From assembly GCA_001795535.1 (NCBI GenBank), contig MGPK01000049.1, positions 1 through 34,226 on the forward strand: a stretch of 34,226 nt of DNA, read 5' to 3'. Position numbers and translations under genes: made by a program. This DNA is from Deltaproteobacteria bacterium GWA2_54_12 (GTDB taxonomy: Bacteria > Desulfobacterota > GWC2-55-46). Shown here piece by piece: positions 31,215 through 34,226 of the stretch (position 1 is the first letter of the stretch; each line of letters begins with the position of its first letter). The notes beneath the pieces are model-generated. The model worked only from the letters and a program-made list of their open reading frames with translations, searched no databases and had not been told where the DNA came from.

Positions 31215-31218
31215 AGAC

Positions 31219-32130
31219 CTACCTCCCCATTGGCAAATCGATCAGGTGATAAGTGAACTGCCCTTTTATGCTTATGTCGTCGATGCTGAAGTTTTCCGGG
31301 AAGGGCGCGAAAGGGGCTGAGAGTCTTACGGCGGTAATGGCGGCGTCATCGAGCATCGGATAGCCTGAGGACCGTTCAAGCGATACATCCGACACTGACC
31401 CGTCCCTGTTTATCTTGAAGTTGACCTTGAGGCTCCCCTGCCAGCCGTTTCGCGCGGCGAGAGCGGGGTATTCCCAGTAGAACTCTATCCTGTTCTTCAT
31501 GTCCATCAGGTACTTCTGGTACTTGAGTTCAGAGGTATTGAGCGACAGGGTCTTGCCGACCTCGCCCTTCGGGGCCTCTGCTTCGTACTTCCTCGCAAGC
31601 TCGGCTATGCGGTCGTCTGTCGGGAAAAGGCTCGGTTTTTTGGGCTCTGCCAGGATCCTGGGCTGGGGCCTTGTCTCTTCTTTTGTCGCGGTTTCGCTTC
31701 CTTTTTGGGCTGGCTCGGCCCTTACCGGCTCTTCAACAGGGCCGACGCTTTCTTTTACGGTCTTTTCCTGAATACTTCCTTCCTTCAGGGAAGGCCTCGC
31801 CGCGGGCCTGCTTTGCTCAGCCGGATTTGACGGCACAGCCGGGGCAGGCAAAAGGACCTTCGGCAAAGGCTCAGGCCAGCTCTCCTTTTTAACGCTCTGC
31901 TCCCTTTGGGCGCCGTGGGTCGAAGGCTTTTTTACAGGCGAGAGGTCCTCCGGCGGAAGAGCCGGCAAATCGACCACATCGACAAGTATAGGGGGCGCCT
32001 CACCCCTCGGACGAGCCTGCCCGCCGGAGGGCAAAAGCTGCAAGGCTCCCCATATGCCCAGGTGCACAAGCAGCGAAAGTATAAGGAATATGGGGAAGGC
32101 GGCTGGCTCGCCTCCGGTTTTGATTGACAT
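31219..32130 (-). CDS. TonB-family energy-transducing protein
   Basis: 303 residues. One N-terminal transmembrane helix (about 14-34, FPIFLILSLLVHLGIWGALQ) follows a short cytoplasmic tail. A long Pro/Glu/Lys-rich periplasmic spacer (about 40-195) leads to a C-terminal TonB domain with GWQGSLKVNFKINRDGSVSD and SSGYPMLDDAAITAVRLSAPF. It couples ExbB/ExbD-derived energy to outer-membrane receptors or, like TolA-type proteins, to envelope integrity. No exbBD, tolB or receptor gene is adjacent in the window. It is divergent from tatA. Confidence 0.88.
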   Translation of the reverse strand: MSIKTGGEPAAFPIFLILSLLVHLGIWGALQLLPSGGQARPRGEAPPILVDVVDLPALPPEDLSPVKKPSTHGAQREQSVKKESWPEPLPKVLLPAPAVPSNPAEQSRPAARPSLKEGSIQEKTVKESVGPVEEPVRAEPAQKGSETATKEETRPQPRILAEPKKPSLFPTDDRIAELARKYEAEAPKGEVGKTLSLNTSELKYQKYLMDMKNRIEFYWEYPALAARNGWQGSLKVNFKINRDGSVSDVSLERSSGYPMLDDAAITAVRLSAPFAPFPENFSIDDISIKGQFTYHLIDLPMGR

Positions 32131-32201
32131 GGGCTCTTAATTCTGTCAAGATTTAATGAGAGACACTAAAGATATTCTACACTTTATCGCGGGGTTATAC
32201 A

Positions 32202-32381
32202 ATGTTCGGGCTCGGGACGACAGAGCTTATAGTAATACTCGTCATCATCATGGTACTGTTCGGGGCTGGCAAACTCCCGGAGATAGGCTCTGGTCTTGGC
32301 AAGGCGATAAAGAACTTCAAGAAGGCCTCGAACGAGGACGCCGACGCTCCCAAAGAAGGCAAAGAGAAGCTCGAAAAATAA
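32202..32381 (+). CDS. tatA: Sec-independent translocase subunit TatA
   Basis: 59 residues: [20 protein letters not shown], then [20 protein letters not shown] and a short charged tail. This is the complete TatA plan: a short N-terminal membrane helix, the FGAGKLPE hinge, an amphipathic helix and an acidic/basic tail. TatA forms the pore of the twin-arginine pathway for folded proteins. ATG 32202 has GGGG about 8 bases upstream. It stands alone between the divergent tonB-like gene and a convergent gene whose stop lies 5 bp away. No tatC is present in the window. TatB is excluded by the short tail. Confidence 0.93.
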   Translation: MFGLGTTELIVILVIIMVLFGAGKLPEIGSGLGKAIKNFKKASNEDADAPKEGKEKLEK

Positions 32382-32386
32382 GCTTC

Positions 32387-33154
32387 CTATTGCCCCTTTC
32401 TCTTTCCCTTTTTACCCCTTTTTAAAAGCAGGTCCTTCGCTATTTCCCTGACCTCCGGGTGTATCGTCCCGTCTTCCGATATCGCGGATAAGTCCTGGGT
32501 GAGCATCTTTTCAATCAGCGCTATGGAGACCCTTGGCAAGGTGTACGGGTTCAAGGTCACGGCCTTGGCGACTTCGTACCTTTTCGACCACTTCGGGTGC
32601 AGGGCGACAAGCTTCAATATGCGGCCGGAGTTCGGCCTCTTCGAGGCGATCTTGAGGACTTCGGCCTCGGTTATGCGCGGGTTGTCCAGGAGGTTGCCTA
32701 TGACGACGGGGTCAGGGTCTGAAAGGAGCATGTCTATGCGGGTTTTGAGCTGGCTTTTGGAAAGGGCCCGGCGCTCGCCGAGAGTCAGGTGCTCCATCCT
32801 GATGAACTCTTCTTCCTCGTAGCCGCTTACGCCTTTTTTGTGCGGTTCGTACCCGGTAAACAGGCGCGATATCCTGGTCAAGCCGCCCCTGAGGGCGGCA
32901 AGATAGATGGAGTTGTACGCGGCGTCCCCCAACAGGCCCTGTACCGCGTCGTCGTCGACCATCAATGAGCGCACGATAGAGGCCTGTCTGTCTTTAATGT
33001 CTCTGTTGTAGACGGCGTCCAGAAGGCGGGCGCTGTCTTCCGGTGCAAGCGCCGCGAGGGTCCTGCAGAGCAAGGCAAGCCTCATCCGCTCTTCAGGGAG
33101 CGCTGAGATGTCTTTAAGGAGTTTTGCTGCCAGGGCCTCGATGTCGGGCATCAA
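32387..33154 (-). CDS. Repeat-like helical protein of unknown function
   Basis: 255 residues, predicted all-helical and soluble. The C-terminal half contains tandem helical units reminiscent of HEAT-like or leucine-rich variant repeats: DPDPVVIGNLLDNPRITEAE, ILKLVALHPKWSKRYEVAK and NPYTLPRVSIALIEKML. The tail is very basic (KRGKKGKRKG). Such proteins usually bind partners rather than catalyse. It lies 42 bp downstream of the DUF3426 gene on the same strand and is probably co-transcribed with it, so the two may work together. The start is ATG 33154 (MMPD; second ATG 33151 possible). Confidence 0.62.
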   Translation of the reverse strand: MMPDIEALAAKLLKDISALPEERMRLALLCRTLAALAPEDSARLLDAVYNRDIKDRQASIVRSLMVDDDAVQGLLGDAAYNSIYLAALRGGLTRISRLFTGYEPHKKGVSGYEEEEFIRMEHLTLGERRALSKSQLKTRIDMLLSDPDPVVIGNLLDNPRITEAEVLKIASKRPNSGRILKLVALHPKWSKRYEVAKAVTLNPYTLPRVSIALIEKMLTQDLSAISEDGTIHPEVREIAKDLLLKRGKKGKRKGQ

Positions 33155-33196
33155 GAAGACCGGTTAAGTGGGAAGGGCAGGGGAAAAAGTGTCCCC

Positions 33197-34226
33197 TTAC
33201 CTTACGATATCGAGGCCGAATTCTGAAAGACCCTCCGGGACCTCAATAAAGAGGACCATGACCGGCACGCTGCCCCTGGGAGGTATGACGCCGCCGGAAG
33301 GGTCCCTGAAGGCCCGTTCAAGCTCTTCTTTCTGAAGGTTCCTGACATCGTCTATCGATACTATCCTGCCGGGAGAGACAAACTTTTCGGCTAACACGCC
33401 GCCCCTGTCGTTGTATATTACGCCTGTGGCGGCTTTTATCTCCTGAGGCTCGTCGGTGATGTTCTTGACGCGGGCGTCTATTACGAAGAGCTTGCCGAAG
33501 TTTTTGTTCTCTTCGTAGAAGCCCTTGATGGACTCTATCTCGACCACCTTGATTTCGGCGGTCGGCATCACGAGGTGCGTGAGCTTGTCTATGACGCCGG
33601 TGAAGTATATGAGCCCGCCGCCGAGGACTATTACGAGGACGGCGATTATAAGGCCCATCCTGGGCTGGCTTGTCCTGTGAGGAGCGCGCAAATCTTCTTC
33701 CTCCTCTTCTTCCTGTTCGTCAGGGGCTCCAAAGGACAGGGGTTCGCCTTTTTCGACTGCCCTTGAGAGTATTGACTTGAAAGCCTCTTCCTCTTCTTCC
33801 GCTGGTCCATCCGCGCCGGGCTTCGGTTGCGCTGGAGCCTTGCCTTCATTTGTATAGGCGGCCGCGGAAAACGGGATGACATTCTCGGCTATCGCGGGTT
33901 TTTGGGGCTCTGGCGCTCTGGCTTTGCTTTCATCGCCAGGCCAGGGCTCGTCTGTCTTCGGGCTTTCAGCTGCGAATTCGTCGAAGTTGAAATCGGGTTC
34001 AGTCCTGTCGGCACCGGCTTCGCCGCTCAAGTCCTCGCCGGAGTCTTCCCCGGTATCTATTGGCTCGTCCGGCAGAGGCTTTTCAAAAGCCCTTGAAAAC
34101 GGGTCGTCCTCTTCTTCTGAGGCTTCCCAGCCGTCTTCCTGGTTCTTTTTTTCGTTTGAACGGTCTTCGCTGAAGGAAAAGTCCAGGTCGTTGATGGAGA
34201 TCTTATGACCTTCCCCCTCCTTTTGC
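33197..34226 (-). CDS. DUF3426-domain membrane protein, N terminus beyond the window
   Basis: At least 342 residues, open in frame to the right edge, so the gene is 5'-truncated by the window. A start at 34030 (TTG) is not convincing because the acidic frame continues upstream (FEKPLPDEP, WEASEEEDDPF, ISINDLDFSFSEDRS). A long acidic region precedes one transmembrane helix (MGLIIAVLVIVLGGGLIYF). The last ~110 residues match the DUF3426 domain: KLFVIDARVKNITDEP, ATGVIYNDRG and an IPPRGSVPVMVLFIEVPEGL end. Relatives usually begin with an MJ0042-type zinc ribbon, expected just outside the window. The function is unknown. Confidence 0.72.
   Translation of the reverse strand, partial: QKEGEGHKISINDLDFSFSEDRSNEKKNQEDGWEASEEEDDPFSRAFEKPLPDEPIDTGEDSGEDLSGEAGADRTEPDFNFDEFAAESPKTDEPWPGDESKARAPEPQKPAIAENVIPFSAAAYTNEGKAPAQPKPGADGPAEEEEEAFKSILSRAVEKGEPLSFGAPDEQEEEEEEDLRAPHRTSQPRMGLIIAVLVIVLGGGLIYFTGVIDKLTHLVMPTAEIKVVEIESIKGFYEENKNFGKLFVIDARVKNITDEPQEIKAATGVIYNDRGGVLAEKFVSPGRIVSIDDVRNLQKEELERAFRDPSGGVIPPRGSVPVMVLFIEVPEGLSEFGLDIVR

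Noticed and set aside
30554-31218. CRISPR array
   Set aside because: Repeats here are inverted, few and of unequal size, with no regular spacers.

Overview
The window reads as chromosomal DNA of a Gram-negative, respiring bacterium. It carries an RND/TolC export system, TonB, TatA, a c-type cytochrome and lipoprotein and Sec signal peptides. Split gcvPA/gcvPB genes, the CI-like regulator, the pairing of a DUF3426 protein with a repeat-like protein, and many short intergenic palindromes are reminiscent of Thermodesulfobacteriota ('deltaproteobacteria') or Nitrospirota. That placement is inference; no marker in the window fixes it. No intact mobile element, integrase, transposase or CRISPR array is visible.

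Layout. At the left edge lies the 3' part of a tRNA-Val(CAC) gene, followed by a lone CI-repressor-like regulator behind a consensus promoter (1-902). A plus-strand operon (1137-6241) encodes the 4-hydroxybenzoate route to a benzoquinone: chorismate lyase (ubiC-like), ubiA, ubiD and ubiG-like, followed by a membrane M23-peptidase-like protein and a small membrane protein. On the minus strand follow pyrF, pyrE, and a merR / kamA (lysine 2,3-aminomutase) / 83-aa unknown cluster (6322-9664). An FmdE-like protein and fructose-1,6-bisphosphatase lie on the plus strand (10113-12074). Then come minus-strand genes: an SDR/DHFR-like pair, a TRASH/YHS-like secreted protein, mnmE and a monoheme cytochrome c'-like protein (12186-16319). 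The minus-strand operon arsR / YgaP-like DUF2892 / tolC / mfp / rnd spans 22668-16386 and appears to start with a leaderless mRNA. After it lie a YprB-like exonuclease, an acyl-CoA dehydrogenase and an uncommon bacterial Clp1/Grc3-type polynucleotide kinase homologue (22890-25986). The glycine-cleavage operon gcvT-gcvH-gcvPA-gcvPB has its own promoter and terminator (26084-30723). The right end holds a TonB-family gene, a stand-alone 59-aa tatA, a repeat-like unknown protein and a DUF3426 protein that runs off the window.

The most notable structure is not a gene. A 128-bp imperfect palindrome occurs three times (905-1032, 15708-15835, 30549-30676), with no length differences and about 88-94% identity by hand alignment. 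Each copy lies directly behind the 3' end of a gene, and in copy 3 it contains the gcvPB stop codon. Base-pair-preserving substitutions between the copies suggest that the folded form is selected. Several further palindrome types (4095-4164, 6249-6322, 10812-10934, 22752-22845, 30751-30832, 30940-31026) fill most of the other sizeable gaps, so the genome appears rich in MITE/REP-like elements.

How the genes work together. The ubi-type operon, the acyl-CoA dehydrogenase and the cytochrome fit a respiratory membrane economy. pyrE and pyrF complete UMP synthesis, fbp serves gluconeogenesis, and gcvTHP feeds one-carbon units from glycine or, run in reverse, makes glycine. The arsR operon links a cysteine-bearing regulator to a complete tripartite efflux pump.
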